Shown piece after piece: positions 1 to 8,334 of a stretch of 64,000 nt of DNA (position 1 is its first letter; each line of letters starts with the position of its first letter). This stretch comes from Halobacillus litoralis (lineage in GTDB: Bacteria; Bacillota; Bacilli; Bacillales; Halobacillaceae), in contig NZ_JAIVKN010000003.1 of NCBI RefSeq assembly GCF_020524025.1, positions 482,058 to 546,057 of the forward strand, in the 5' to 3' direction. A program made the translations under genes and the position numbers. The notes beneath the pieces were generated by a model that saw nothing but the letters and a program-made list of their open reading frames with translations, did no database searches and was not told the DNA's origin.

Positions 1-430
1 CCAGACTAAGATAAGTTTCCTCATCCTCAGCAACGTAATCCGCATAACTTACGGTACGTCCATTAATATTTGTACTCCTGCCTTCTCCGCTGACACGCGC
101 TTCCCCTTCTTCATCCTTAAAGAAGGACTGCCCCTCATATTCCAGTGTCTTAGGAAAAGGCCTGCTTACAGGGAGTTTCACTGTCTGATAAACACCTAAT
201 TCAAGTTCATCATCCATTTCAGCTGCCAGCCACTTGGTTGTGCTTCCTTCAAGGAGCTGATAAGAATACCATTCATAAGAACCATCCCGATAGGTGATCT
301 TACCTACAACCTCATAATCAACAAGGTCGTATGTGACTATGTCGCCCACCTGGATATTCAGTGGTGTACGTTCTTTCACTTCCGGTGTCTGCTTTTCACT
401 TTTAGAAAACAATCTTGAAAAGAACCCCAA
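1..430 (-). CDS. DUF4178 domain protein, C-terminus cut by window edge
   Basis: The reverse strand is open from a TTG codon at 430 to the window edge, so only the first 143 codons are present. A purine-rich ribosome site lies about 10 bases before the TTG, and no ATG or GTG in this frame fits better. The N-terminus is basic (LGFFSRLFSK) and is followed by a beta-rich domain with VGDIVTYDL, VVGKITYRDG, WYSYQLLEG and WLAAEMDDE. These are typical of DUF4178 proteins, which have no known biochemical role and often sit beside DUF350 and spermidine-synthase-like genes. The family call is from motif memory; those neighbours would lie left of the window. Confidence 0.7.
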   Translation of the reverse strand, partial: MGFFSRLFSKSEKQTPEVKERTPLNIQVGDIVTYDLVDYEVVGKITYRDGSYEWYSYQLLEGSTTKWLAAEMDDELELGVYQTVKLPVSRPFPKTLEYEGQSFFKDEEGEARVSGEGRSTNINGRTVSYADYVAEDEETYLSL

Positions 431-585
431 ATCCTCACCTCTCCTTCACTTTTGCCCCTGTGTACCTGTATGTACGGTTACTTCATCTCTTTGGTTTCAT
501 TTTTATTGAAATAAGTAAAAATACCTTTATCTATTCTCCTATAGATTCCTACTCTCTTGCAAGCCGGCCAAGAACAATCAGGAAT

Positions 586-1344
586 CTACCTGTGCCTGTG
601 AATCACGTCCAAACCTCCTGTAACCTCATAAATGGTTCCTGTAATCATGTCAGAGTCTTCCCCACACAAAAATTTAATGGTTCTTGCTATGTCTTCTCCC
701 GTACCAGGACGCCCAATCGGAGTTTGATCATCTTTATTTCCGCGGCTTTCGTTAATAGAGGCCTCCTTCCAGTCTCCAACAATATTCCCGGGACAAATCA
801 TATTGGATGTAATTCCGTGTTCAGCCTCTTCATAAGCAATGGTCTTGGTTAACGATACAAGACCTACTTTAGCTGCCGCGAAAGCTGAGCGGTAAATCCA
901 TCCTGAAGCTGAATGCGCCCCCTGAAATCCATAATTTACAATCCGTCCGAATTTTTGCTCTCTCATATATGGAACAGTAAGTTTCATCAAATGAAAAACA
1001 GCGTCTAAATTCCCTCGAATCATCGCATTCCATTCGTCCGTTGAATAATCCATTAATTTCTTTCTTTCAAAAATATATGGACCCGCGTTATTAATTAAAA
1101 AATCCACTCGTCCATATTTCTCTACCGCCTTTTTGACGAGCAGTTCCAGGTCCTCCTGGATCTTAACATCTGCCTTCACTAATTGAATCCGGTGATGTTC
1201 ATTTGGAAACGCATCAAGTAAAGTCAATGCCTTCTGCCTGTCATTTAAGTACGTGACTGTAACTGAATGGCCTTCATTCAGCATATGTTCGGTAACTTTT
1301 CTCCCCAAGCCTTTTGTACCTGCTGTAATAATAGCGTGGCGCAT
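586..1344 (-). CDS. ytkK: SDR-family protein lacking the catalytic tyrosine, YtkK-like
   Basis: A 252-residue short-chain dehydrogenase/reductase fold. The N-terminal dinucleotide motif TAGTKGLGR and the NNAGPY motif are intact, so nucleotide binding is likely. The usual catalytic YxxxK reads FAAAK (in RSAFAAAKVGL), and the Ser expected about 13 residues earlier is not visible, so classical SDR catalysis looks lost. The start has a strong AGAAGGAGGGAG ribosome site. It diverges from a permease gene 97 bases away. B. subtilis has a similar protein, YtkK, in the neighbourhood of moaB and ackA, which supports orthology by position; substrate and function are unknown. Confidence 0.8.
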   Translation of the reverse strand: MRHAIITAGTKGLGRKVTEHMLNEGHSVTVTYLNDRQKALTLLDAFPNEHHRIQLVKADVKIQEDLELLVKKAVEKYGRVDFLINNAGPYIFERKKLMDYSTDEWNAMIRGNLDAVFHLMKLTVPYMREQKFGRIVNYGFQGAHSASGWIYRSAFAAAKVGLVSLTKTIAYEEAEHGITSNMICPGNIVGDWKEASINESRGNKDDQTPIGRPGTGEDIARTIKFLCGEDSDMITGTIYEVTGGLDVIHRHR

Positions 1345-1441
1345 AGATCTCCCTCCTTCTATGTAAATAAAGCCTGAAGCTCTGTTTACTAAACCCTATC
1401 CTTTCTGTACAATAGTTTCGTCATGAAAGGACGTGTTACAT

Positions 1442-2764
1442 ATGAAAGCAGCCATTACCAGGAAGCCTCTTTTAGAAACTTACGGTCTAGAAGCTGTACC
1501 GAATAACCAAAAAAATACACCCTGGTACCGTTTTGCCTTTATACAAATTGCGATTGCCGCTAATGCTGGAAACTTCCTCATTCCGGCATTAGCTGTCCTT
1601 GAAGGAGGTTTATCCTTTTGGAGCGCTGTTATATCTACGACTATAGGTGCTTTTCTAGGATTCCTGCTTGTTTCTTATCTATCCCTGCCTGGAGCACGTC
1701 TTGGAATTCCTGCTCAATATGCGATTCGAACCATGCTCGGCGTTCGAGGAACCAGGTTTTTATCGTCTCCCATCCGCAGCATTACCTCTCTCTATTGGTT
1801 TAGCGTGCAGACCATTGGCGGTACGCTCGTCATTCAAGAGCTTTTTAAGCGAGCGAGCGGAATTATTCTTCCGTTCTGGGTGTACTCCATTCCTCTTTCA
1901 ATCCTAATGGTATTTTTAGCCATTATCGGTTTTGATGCAGTTAAGAAAGCCACCAGTTATTTTTTACCTCTGCTTTTGTTTGGCGAAATCACAATTCTCT
2001 ATGTTTACTTTACTACAAACACAGAAAGTGATACATCCATCTTGCTTCAAACAAACACATGGAATGAATCGCTGCCCACTATGTTTTTCTTTGCCAGCCT
2101 GGCTTTTGTTCAATATGTATCTGGAGTAAGTGCTTCTGCCGATATGACACGCTATGCGAAAACCCCCGCTCACGGATTCTGGGGATTATTAGTCGGAAAC
2201 AACATTGGTTTTTTAATTACTGCGATTATCGGCTGTGCGTCAGCTGCTTTATATGGAAGTCTCAATCCTTACGTCTCTTCCTCCAGTCTAACAGATTCCC
2301 CCATTATTATTAGCATTATTACGATAACGGCGGTCATATCCATGATCAGTATTAATGTTAGTAATGCGTATACAGGAGGATTCAGTTTACTTAACACATT
2401 CACAAAGCTTTCACGTGTGCAGAGCGCTGTGTTATTCGGGTTCATTGGAGTTGTTCTCAGCGGTTTCCCTTCACTAGTCCATGAAGCAGAGTCCTTTATC
2501 TCCTTACTCGGCGGTTTAATCATTCCTATATCAGCCGTTATTACCAGCGATTTTCTCATTATTAAAAAGCAGCACTTGAACGAAAAGGACTTATCGCTGC
2601 TCACAAGTTCAGGCTCATTAAATAAATATGCCATGTACACAATTTTACTCGGAAGTCTTTTCTACTTCCTCCTGCCAGAACAATGGTCCCCTGGATTTTT
2701 GACCTTTCTTTTGATTAGTTTCATCTACCCATCCATTATTATGAAAAACAGGAACTGGCAATAA
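1442..2764 (+). CDS. NCS1-family nucleobase/cytosine permease-like transporter
   Basis: A 440-residue integral membrane protein with about twelve hydrophobic segments, matching the purine-cytosine permease (NCS1) family. The N-terminal PWYRFAFIQIAIAANAGNF segment and the ADMTRYAKTP stretch near residue 235 are characteristic. It probably imports a nucleobase, hydantoin or related compound by cation symport; the substrate cannot be read from sequence. A GTG nine bases upstream is in frame, but AAAGGA lies ten bases before the ATG at 1442 and only a few before the GTG, so the ATG is preferred. It stands alone and ends in a strong terminator. Confidence 0.8.
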   Translation: MKAAITRKPLLETYGLEAVPNNQKNTPWYRFAFIQIAIAANAGNFLIPALAVLEGGLSFWSAVISTTIGAFLGFLLVSYLSLPGARLGIPAQYAIRTMLGVRGTRFLSSPIRSITSLYWFSVQTIGGTLVIQELFKRASGIILPFWVYSIPLSILMVFLAIIGFDAVKKATSYFLPLLLFGEITILYVYFTTNTESDTSILLQTNTWNESLPTMFFFASLAFVQYVSGVSASADMTRYAKTPAHGFWGLLVGNNIGFLITAIIGCASAALYGSLNPYVSSSSLTDSPIIISIITITAVISMISINVSNAYTGGFSLLNTFTKLSRVQSAVLFGFIGVVLSGFPSLVHEAESFISLLGGLIIPISAVITSDFLIIKKQHLNEKDLSLLTSSGSLNKYAMYTILLGSLFYFLLPEQWSPGFLTFLLISFIYPSIIMKNRNWQ

Positions 2765-2769
2765 TAAAG

Positions 2770-2800
2770 CCCCAACAGGTCAACTGTTGGGGTTTGTTTT
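2770..2800 (+). terminator. Rho-independent terminator after the permease
   Basis: A 9-bp perfect stem (CCCCAACAG / CTGTTGGGG) with a 5-base loop, followed by TTTGTTTT, six bases after the permease stop codon. Confidence 0.9.
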
Positions 2801-2912
2801 ATTTTCTTTTGTCTTTTGGCTGACGCCCTGATTGATAGCTCTCATTTAAGGCACTCATCATCTGCTGCTGGAGTTTATTTTCTTTTTCAAGCGGGTTTGT
2901 CGGCTTCTTCAT
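2799..2912 (-). CDS. Small basic hypothetical protein, 37 residues
   Basis: A short reverse-strand frame encodes MKKPTNPLEKENKLQQQMM and continues to end in QPKDKRK. It is hydrophilic, Lys- and Gln-rich, with no membrane segment, and probably helical in the middle. An AGAGAGGTGATG ribosome site lies just before the ATG, which is the main reason to believe it is translated. It sits alone between the permease terminator and the universal stress gene. I do not recognise the family. Many Bacillaceae small proteins of this kind are sporulation- or stress-expressed, but nothing here shows that. Confidence 0.6.
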   Translation of the reverse strand: MKKPTNPLEKENKLQQQMMSALNESYQSGRQPKDKRK

Positions 2913-3027
2913 ATCATCACCTCTCTTTTAATGTTCACAAAATTCTTATATTTATGCATGAAACATGGTCTATGAGACTTTTGAAGGTGATATAATAAAG
3001 ATAACCAATAGGAGGGAGGCATGAAGC

Positions 3028-3489
3028 ATGACTTTTGAGTATAAGGATATTGTCGTTGCCGTTGACGGATCAGTTACCGCCGAGGTTGCTTTTAATAAAG
3101 CAATTGATATCGCAAATAGGAATGATGCAAAGCTGATCCTCGCCCACGTCGTAGACACGAGAGCTTTTGCTACTGTAGAGGCCTACGACCGTTCACTCGC
3201 TGTACGTGCTGAACAATATGCTACAGAGCTGTTAAATGACTATCAGCAGAAAGCTAAAGAAGCAGGCATTTCAAACGTGGTGGTGGATATTGAATACGGT
3301 TCTCCAAAAGTAAAAATTGCTAAAGATGTGGCTCCAAAGCACAAAGCCGATTTAATCATATGCGGGGCTACCGGCCTGAATGCAATGGAACGTTTTTTCA
3401 TTGGCAGTGTTTCTGAACACATCACCAGATATGCCTCCTGCGATGTACTCGTTGTCCGGGCTGATCAAGAAGATTCAAATAAAAAGTAA
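3028..3489 (+). CDS. Universal stress protein, UspA family
   Basis: A 153-residue single-domain Usp. It begins with the beta strand DIVVAVDGS and carries the ATP-binding signature G-2x-G-9x-G-S as GATGLNAMERFFIGS near residues 112-126, so it belongs to the nucleotide-binding subgroup. The C-terminal strand is SCDVLVVRA. Such soluble dimeric proteins modulate stress survival; their targets are generally unknown. The ribosome site AGGAGGGAGGC precedes the ATG, and a TATAAT hexamer lies about 30 bases upstream. It is monocistronic and convergent with moaB across a shared terminator. Confidence 0.9.
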   Translation: MTFEYKDIVVAVDGSVTAEVAFNKAIDIANRNDAKLILAHVVDTRAFATVEAYDRSLAVRAEQYATELLNDYQQKAKEAGISNVVVDIEYGSPKVKIAKDVAPKHKADLIICGATGLNAMERFFIGSVSEHITRYASCDVLVVRADQEDSNKK

Positions 3490-3522
3490 GGGAGCCTTTA
3501 CAAAAGGCCCCCTTACTTTTTT
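3484..3522. terminator. Bidirectional terminator between usp and moaB
   Basis: An inverted repeat (AAGTAAGGG ... CCCTTACTT) flanked by A and T runs contains the stop codons of both converging genes, so one hairpin serves both strands. Confidence 0.85.
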
Positions 3523-4019
3523 AGTTCATTGACTACGTGTATTAATTCCGGAAGGATCAACCGGTCCATAGCAAGTTTTACAGCACCCGTAGACCCCGGT
3601 GTCGAAAAAACAGCCGTCTTCCCACTGACCCCGGCAGCCGCTCTGGATAGGATAGCTGCTGAGCCAATATCTTCAGAATAGCTTAACATTCGAAAGATCT
3701 CCCCAAATCCAGGAATTTCTTTATCGAATATAGATTGCACAGCTTCTATCGTTACATCTCTTTCAGCTATCCCTGTGCCCCCATTTAAAAGGATTGTATC
3801 AATAGCGGGATCCTCTATTCCTTCTTTCAACGCCTCGAGAATACCCTCTGCTTCATCCGGAACGATACGGTAAGCGACCATCTGATGGCCAGATTCCGAT
3901 AATTTATCGATCATAAGTCGTCCACTTTTGTCTGTATCCTTTGTTCTTGTATCACTAACTGTCATAACAAAGCAGCGAACCGCTTGATCTCCTGCTGCTT
4001 TATGTCTTTCTACAGACAC
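3513..4019 (-). CDS. moaB: Molybdenum cofactor biosynthesis protein B
   Basis: A 168-residue MoaB/MogA-type protein of the cytosolic molybdopterin pathway; the family binds molybdopterin and promotes its adenylylation before metal insertion. Visible motifs are TVSDTRTKDTDKSG near the N-terminus, LNGGTGIAERDVT at about 79-91, GFGEIF, and the C-terminal STPGSTGAVKLAM. The start is GTG, overlapping the stop of the upstream EcsC-family gene by one base, with GGAGGGGAT before it, so the two are translationally coupled. No other molybdopterin gene is in the window. The moaB-ackA neighbourhood is as in B. subtilis. Confidence 0.93.
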   Translation of the reverse strand: MSVERHKAAGDQAVRCFVMTVSDTRTKDTDKSGRLMIDKLSESGHQMVAYRIVPDEAEGILEALKEGIEDPAIDTILLNGGTGIAERDVTIEAVQSIFDKEIPGFGEIFRMLSYSEDIGSAAILSRAAAGVSGKTAVFSTPGSTGAVKLAMDRLILPELIHVVNELKK

Positions 4020-4849
4020 TACATCCCCTCCTCCTGATTCATTAAATAACGGTATTGATAGAACTTCATCGCAAACTCTGTCACCTGCTTAGTTAAGTGA
4101 TAGTTGGAGTAAGCACCGATAGCAATACTAATAAAAGGCAGGCCCTGTACGAGCTTCTTCCGAAACATCATGATAAATAAAGATTTAAAACACTGCTTCA
4201 TCGGCTGCTCCAACCATCCTTCATCTGTCAGTTGATCATCGCCTGCAAAAATATAATTATGTTCTTTTCCTTTTACTTCCTGAATCAAGTCATTCCAGGC
4301 ATCTGCTTTCAAACGTTTAGGCAGAGTAGCGGCATGGAATACTTTTAGCGAAATCATCATTTCATAAGGGTGGTTCATTTCATGACCAAATGTAAGCCCG
4401 ATAAGCTGAATCGCCCGGATATTCATCACCATCATCAATGGATAATCTACACCCAGCAGCAGCCATCCGCCTGCTCCAGTCAATCCTCCTTGAGCAAAAG
4501 AATATAGCCGGCCTCTCGCCATTTGCTGCTCAGCTATGTAAGTCAATTGCTCGACCGACAATTCCTTTTCCATATCCTCTATACGCTCAATCTGACTTGA
4601 GAAAACCCGGCCAATGGTCAATATTCTCTCTCTGGCTTCATATTGGTAAGAAGTTCCCTGAAGAAAAGCATGAGTATGAAAAAACCAGGTATCCAGCTTT
4701 GAGAAAAAAGCTTTTTTTACTCCTGGGTCCATATTTAAAAAGCTTTGTTGAATCCAGTGATCATAAATATTTTCAAAATCATTAGGCTGGTACTGTTGGT
4801 ATTGCTGAAGCCATGTTTCCAGTTCTGTACGTATGCGTTTGTGTGACAA
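4019..4849 (-). CDS. EcsC-family protein
   Basis: About 276 residues related to the C-terminal protein of the ecsABC locus. The middle holds a Gly-rich hydrophobic stretch (FAQGGLTGAGGWLLLGVDYP) and DYPLMMVMNIRAIQLIG; a second hydrophobic patch (LPFISIAIGAYSNY) lies near the end. It is likely membrane-associated; the biochemical role of the family is unknown. The longest frame starts at a GTG at 4870, but a GGGAGGGAG ribosome site lies inside that extension and is correctly spaced for the TTG at 4849, so the shorter start is chosen. It is coupled to moaB. Confidence 0.75.
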   Translation of the reverse strand: MSHKRIRTELETWLQQYQQYQPNDFENIYDHWIQQSFLNMDPGVKKAFFSKLDTWFFHTHAFLQGTSYQYEARERILTIGRVFSSQIERIEDMEKELSVEQLTYIAEQQMARGRLYSFAQGGLTGAGGWLLLGVDYPLMMVMNIRAIQLIGLTFGHEMNHPYEMMISLKVFHAATLPKRLKADAWNDLIQEVKGKEHNYIFAGDDQLTDEGWLEQPMKQCFKSLFIMMFRKKLVQGLPFISIAIGAYSNYHLTKQVTEFAMKFYQYRYLMNQEEGM

Positions 4850-4902
4850 AGTACTCCCTCCCGACTTCACTTCTTACCATATATTGTAGCCTTAACCATA
4901 AA

Positions 4903-4947
4903 AAAAAAGCAATGGCCCGCACTTTTATTCGTAAGGCGGGCCTTGCT
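4903..4947 (-). terminator. Terminator downstream of ackA
   Basis: Read on the minus strand, GCAAGGCCCGC pairs with GCGGGCCATTGC and is followed by an unbroken run of nine T, directly after the ackA stop. Confidence 0.85.
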
Positions 4948-4951
4948 TATT

Positions 4952-6142
4952 TTATAGTCCTTTTTCAACTGTGTCTCTGGCAATCATAACTTCTTCATTT
5001 GTCGGGATAACCATGACTTTCACAGGGGAATGCGGGTAATTAACAAAGGCTTCTTTTCCGCGTACTTTGTTAAGGGATGGGTCCCAGTATACACCCATAA
5101 ATTCCAGACCTTTCAACACACGTTCACGCATCGTAACACTGTTTTCACCTACACCAGCGGTAAAGATGATTCCGTCAATTCCATGCATACGTGCAGCGTA
5201 AGATCCGATATATTTGTGAATACGTGCAGAGAACACCTCTAAAGCCAGTTCAGCACGTTCGTCACCTTCATTTGCCTGTTTTTCAATATCTCTTAAATCA
5301 CTTGAAAAACCGGAAAGAGCAAGCATGCCACTTTCTTTATTCAACACGTCCATTACCTCATTGGCCGTTTTGCCTGTTTTCTCCATAATAAATGGAATCA
5401 AGGCAGGGTCAATATTACCAGAACGCGTCCCCATCGTAACACCAGCTAGAGGCGTAAAGCCCATGGAAGTGTCGATAGATTTTCCACCTTCAATGGCAGC
5501 AATACTTGCGCCATTCCCAAGGTGACAGGAAAGCAGGCGCAGTTCTTCTAATGGACGCCCTAACATTTCTGCTGCACGCTCGGACACGTACTTATGAGAT
5601 GTACCATGGAAGCCGTACTTACGGATTCCATAATCTTCGTAATACTCATAAGGCAGGCTGTATAAATAAGACTGCTCCGGCATGGACTGGTGGAATGCCG
5701 TATCGAATACAGCCACGTGAGGTACATTAGGCAGCACTTCACGGAAGGCATTGATCCCTGTTAAATTGGCAGGGTTATGCAGCGGTGCAAGATCCGATAC
5801 TTCCTCAATTTCCTTGATAACTTCATCAGTGACTAATACGGAATCGCTGAAGCGCTCCCCGCCATGCACAACGCGGTGACCTACGCCATTGATTTCATCA
5901 AGAGAATCGATAATTCCATTAGCGGTTAATTTATGAAGCAGCATTTTGACTGCTTCCCCGTGATCAGGAATGTCTGTAACTGTTGTATCTTTTTCATCAT
6001 TCACTTCAATTGTAAATACAGCGTCATCCAGGCCGATACGTTCAACCAACCCTTTTGTAATCACTGTTTCTTCAGGCATTTCAATCAATTGGAATTTCAG
6101 TGATGAACTACCTGCGTTTATAGCAAGAATTTTATTACTCAA
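4952..6142 (-). CDS. ackA: Acetate kinase
   Basis: A 396-residue acetate kinase, full family length. It interconverts acetyl phosphate plus ADP with acetate plus ATP, the last step of overflow acetate production. The N-terminal phosphate motif is [44 protein letters not shown] and FTAGVGENS follow in the order expected for the ASKHA fold. The GATGAGCATCG leader gives a modest ribosome site. A cre-like operator lies about 90 bases upstream, consistent with the CcpA-dependent activation known for B. subtilis ackA. ytxK lies upstream on the same strand, as in B. subtilis. Confidence 0.97.
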   Translation of the reverse strand: MSNKILAINAGSSSLKFQLIEMPEETVITKGLVERIGLDDAVFTIEVNDEKDTTVTDIPDHGEAVKMLLHKLTANGIIDSLDEINGVGHRVVHGGERFSDSVLVTDEVIKEIEEVSDLAPLHNPANLTGINAFREVLPNVPHVAVFDTAFHQSMPEQSYLYSLPYEYYEDYGIRKYGFHGTSHKYVSERAAEMLGRPLEELRLLSCHLGNGASIAAIEGGKSIDTSMGFTPLAGVTMGTRSGNIDPALIPFIMEKTGKTANEVMDVLNKESGMLALSGFSSDLRDIEKQANEGDERAELALEVFSARIHKYIGSYAARMHGIDGIIFTAGVGENSVTMRERVLKGLEFMGVYWDPSLNKVRGKEAFVNYPHSPVKVMVIPTNEEVMIARDTVEKGL

Positions 6143-6230
6143 CGATGCTCATCCCCTTAAGTTTAGGTTCATAGTTTTCTACCACTACCATTTAATCACC
6201 CGCTACAAGGGATTTCAAGGTAGATCACCA

Positions 6231-6245
6231 ATGATAACGTTTACT
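6231..6245 (-). promoter_or_regulatory. Catabolite responsive element (cre) upstream of ackA
   Basis: On the minus strand the site reads AGTAAACGTTATCAT. It fits the CcpA cre consensus WTGNAANCGNWNNCW with one mismatch in one orientation and resembles the activating cre of B. subtilis ackA. It is about 90 bases before the ackA start codon, upstream of where the promoter should be, the usual placement for activation. Confidence 0.7.
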
Positions 6246-6264
6246 TGTTATATTCGATATTTTC

Positions 6265-7257
6265 TCACAATTTCGCCATCTTATATTCATCAAACCACTG
6301 GTTTATTTGGGCTAGGATATCTGCCATTCCATTCGGGTTTTTAAACGAAGGCAGTTTAGCAAGAAGTGCCTGCTTCGGCGCCTTTGTAGTTTCCCCTTTT
6401 TTCTGCAGAATCAATATACTTTTCCCGTGCTTTTCATCTTTAAAAAGTGAGTCCGAAAGCTGAAGCATCCCCACAATGTGCGCATGTTCTCGCAAGAAGG
6501 CATTTAATGCTTTCGATTGATCACTATCAAACAGGAAGTTTGGAACGATAAACATGAGGTAGCCGCCTGCTTTTGTATAGTTCAACCCTTGTTCAATAAA
6601 CAAGTGGTGGGCGTAGGATAAACCTTCCTCTGCTTTCAACTGATATCTTTCTGCCTGTGCATCGTCTGGATAGTATCCCACAGGGAGATCAGCTAATACA
6701 AAATCCACCGGCTCCATGAGAAATGGAGCTAGACTATCCTGATGAAAGAACTCAATTTTATTTTGTTGAAGGTTGGCGTTCGTAACAGCCAGTTGAATCA
6801 AAGTTGGATCTACCTCACTGGCATAAGCTTGTACAGGCATTTCTAATTGATTCATCACAGATGTAATTAAATTCCCGCTCCCGGACGCGGGATCAAATAA
6901 TTTCAAATCTTCTTGATCCTCAAACAATTTCGAAGCCAGATACCCCATAAACATAGCTACAGAATCCGGGGTAATCAGATGCTGCTGCTGGGTAGCTCCT
7001 TTCATACCTTTTAAAATAGTCAATTGGACAGCTTTACGGACTTCTTCTTTTTCGAAATCATCTTTATTTACTTTTAACAGCTCATTGGTCAAATGCGTTT
7101 GAAGGCTTTCCTTCATGTCGTCAAACGGCTGTCCATTAAATAGGACATCCATCGTTTCCGCAATGGCTTCTAAATAAGTGATGTTCATATCTTCTGATAT
7201 CACCGTGGCCGTATCATCAATCCATTGAAAAAGCTTCTCCACATGTTCTTGCTTCAT
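6265..7257 (-). CDS. ytxK: Class I SAM-dependent methyltransferase, YtxK family
   Basis: About 330 residues with an N6-adenine-methyltransferase-like fold. A helical N-terminal third precedes the SAM-binding motif FDPASGSGNLITSV; the catalytic-motif position reads ADLPVGYYP where DNA or RNA adenine methylases have NPPY, so the substrate may differ. It is a probable housekeeping enzyme conserved beside ackA in Bacillus; the target is unknown to me. The longest frame begins 14 codons earlier, but AAGGAG is seven bases before the ATG at 7257 (MKQEHVEKLF), which I take as the start. Confidence 0.88.
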   Translation of the reverse strand: MKQEHVEKLFQWIDDTATVISEDMNITYLEAIAETMDVLFNGQPFDDMKESLQTHLTNELLKVNKDDFEKEEVRKAVQLTILKGMKGATQQQHLITPDSVAMFMGYLASKLFEDQEDLKLFDPASGSGNLITSVMNQLEMPVQAYASEVDPTLIQLAVTNANLQQNKIEFFHQDSLAPFLMEPVDFVLADLPVGYYPDDAQAERYQLKAEEGLSYAHHLFIEQGLNYTKAGGYLMFIVPNFLFDSDQSKALNAFLREHAHIVGMLQLSDSLFKDEKHGKSILILQKKGETTKAPKQALLAKLPSFKNPNGMADILAQINQWFDEYKMAKL

Positions 7258-7486
7258 AATCATTCTCCTTAATGAGGGATTCATAAGAAATTGACGCATC
7301 TGCTAAAAAACAACATGCGCCAAGTTCACGTTCTGTTTAACATTATTGTCTAAGACAACCATATCGAAAACTACACGGCAATTCAACAAACTTAAACTTT
7401 CCCGATTTGTTTGAAAATTGGGTGCGCTTCCAATACGCGAAATGTTATGATAACTACAAGCTTTACATATAGAAGGAGGATGCTAG

Positions 7487-8290
7487 ATGAGCGACCAACG
7501 CAGAAACTTATTCTTTTATTACCATCAAAAACAAGAACTATCGGATAAATTAGACTCCCTCTTCCAGCTGGCAAGGGATAATGACTTTCATATTGTTGAG
7601 GATTCTAAAGAAGCTAATATTATTATCGCTGTAGGCGGAGATGGTGCTTTCTTACAAGCTGTAAGAAAAACAGGGTTTCGCCAGGACTGCCTTTACGTAG
7701 GGATCCGCGTTGAAAATGAAGCAGGACTATACTGCGATTTTCATATCGATGATCATGATGAAATGATTGAAGCGATGAAAAATTCAGAGGTCGAAGTTCG
7801 AAAATTCCCTGTCATTGATACAACAATCAATAACGAATCGACTTTTTCCTGCCTTAATGAGTGCAGTGTGCGATCAACCCTTATTAAGTCCATTGTCATT
7901 GATGTTTACATCGATGAGCTTCATTTCGAGACATTCCGGGGAGATGGTTTAATCATTGCTACCCCCACAGGCAGCACAGCCTACAATAAATCCATTAATG
8001 GATCTGTAGTTGATCCAAAACTTCCTTGTTTCCAAATCAGTGAACTAGCTTCTTTAAATAATAACCGGTATAGGACTCTCGGTTCTTCCTTTATTCTAAG
8101 CGGGGAGCGCTCTCTACACTTGAAAGTACGTCAGGACGGCAATGACTATCCAATTATCGGCATGGATAACGAAGCTTTTTCAATTCGAAACATCCAGGAT
8201 GTCACGGTCAATTTAAGTGAAAAAGTAATTAAGACTGTTAAGCTGAAAAACAATACTTATTGGGACCGGGTAAAGCGAACATTTCTATAA
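7487..8290 (+). CDS. nadK: NAD kinase
   Basis: A 267-residue ATP-NAD kinase, which phosphorylates NAD to NADP in the cytosol. The GGDG motif is at residues 50-53 (AVGGDGAFLQAV), the conserved NE is in CLNECSVR, and the Gly-rich TPTGSTAYNKS motif is near residue 165. It matches the second Bacillus NAD kinase (YtdI/PpnKB type), the one encoded near ackA-ytxK. Ribosome site AGAAGGAGGATGC precedes the ATG. It is monocistronic, divergent from ytxK and followed by a terminator shared with the converging amidohydrolase gene. Confidence 0.95.
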   Translation: MSDQRRNLFFYYHQKQELSDKLDSLFQLARDNDFHIVEDSKEANIIIAVGGDGAFLQAVRKTGFRQDCLYVGIRVENEAGLYCDFHIDDHDEMIEAMKNSEVEVRKFPVIDTTINNESTFSCLNECSVRSTLIKSIVIDVYIDELHFETFRGDGLIIATPTGSTAYNKSINGSVVDPKLPCFQISELASLNNNRYRTLGSSFILSGERSLHLKVRQDGNDYPIIGMDNEAFSIRNIQDVTVNLSEKVIKTVKLKNNTYWDRVKRTFL

Positions 8291-8303
8291 AAAGGCATAC
8301 TAA

Positions 8304-8334
8304 AAAACCTTCCCTTTAAGGGAAGGTTTTTTGT
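8304..8334. terminator. Bidirectional terminator after nadK
   Basis: A 10-bp stem (AAACCTTCCC / GGGAAGGTTT) with T runs on both strands, between the converging nadK and amidohydrolase genes. Confidence 0.9.
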
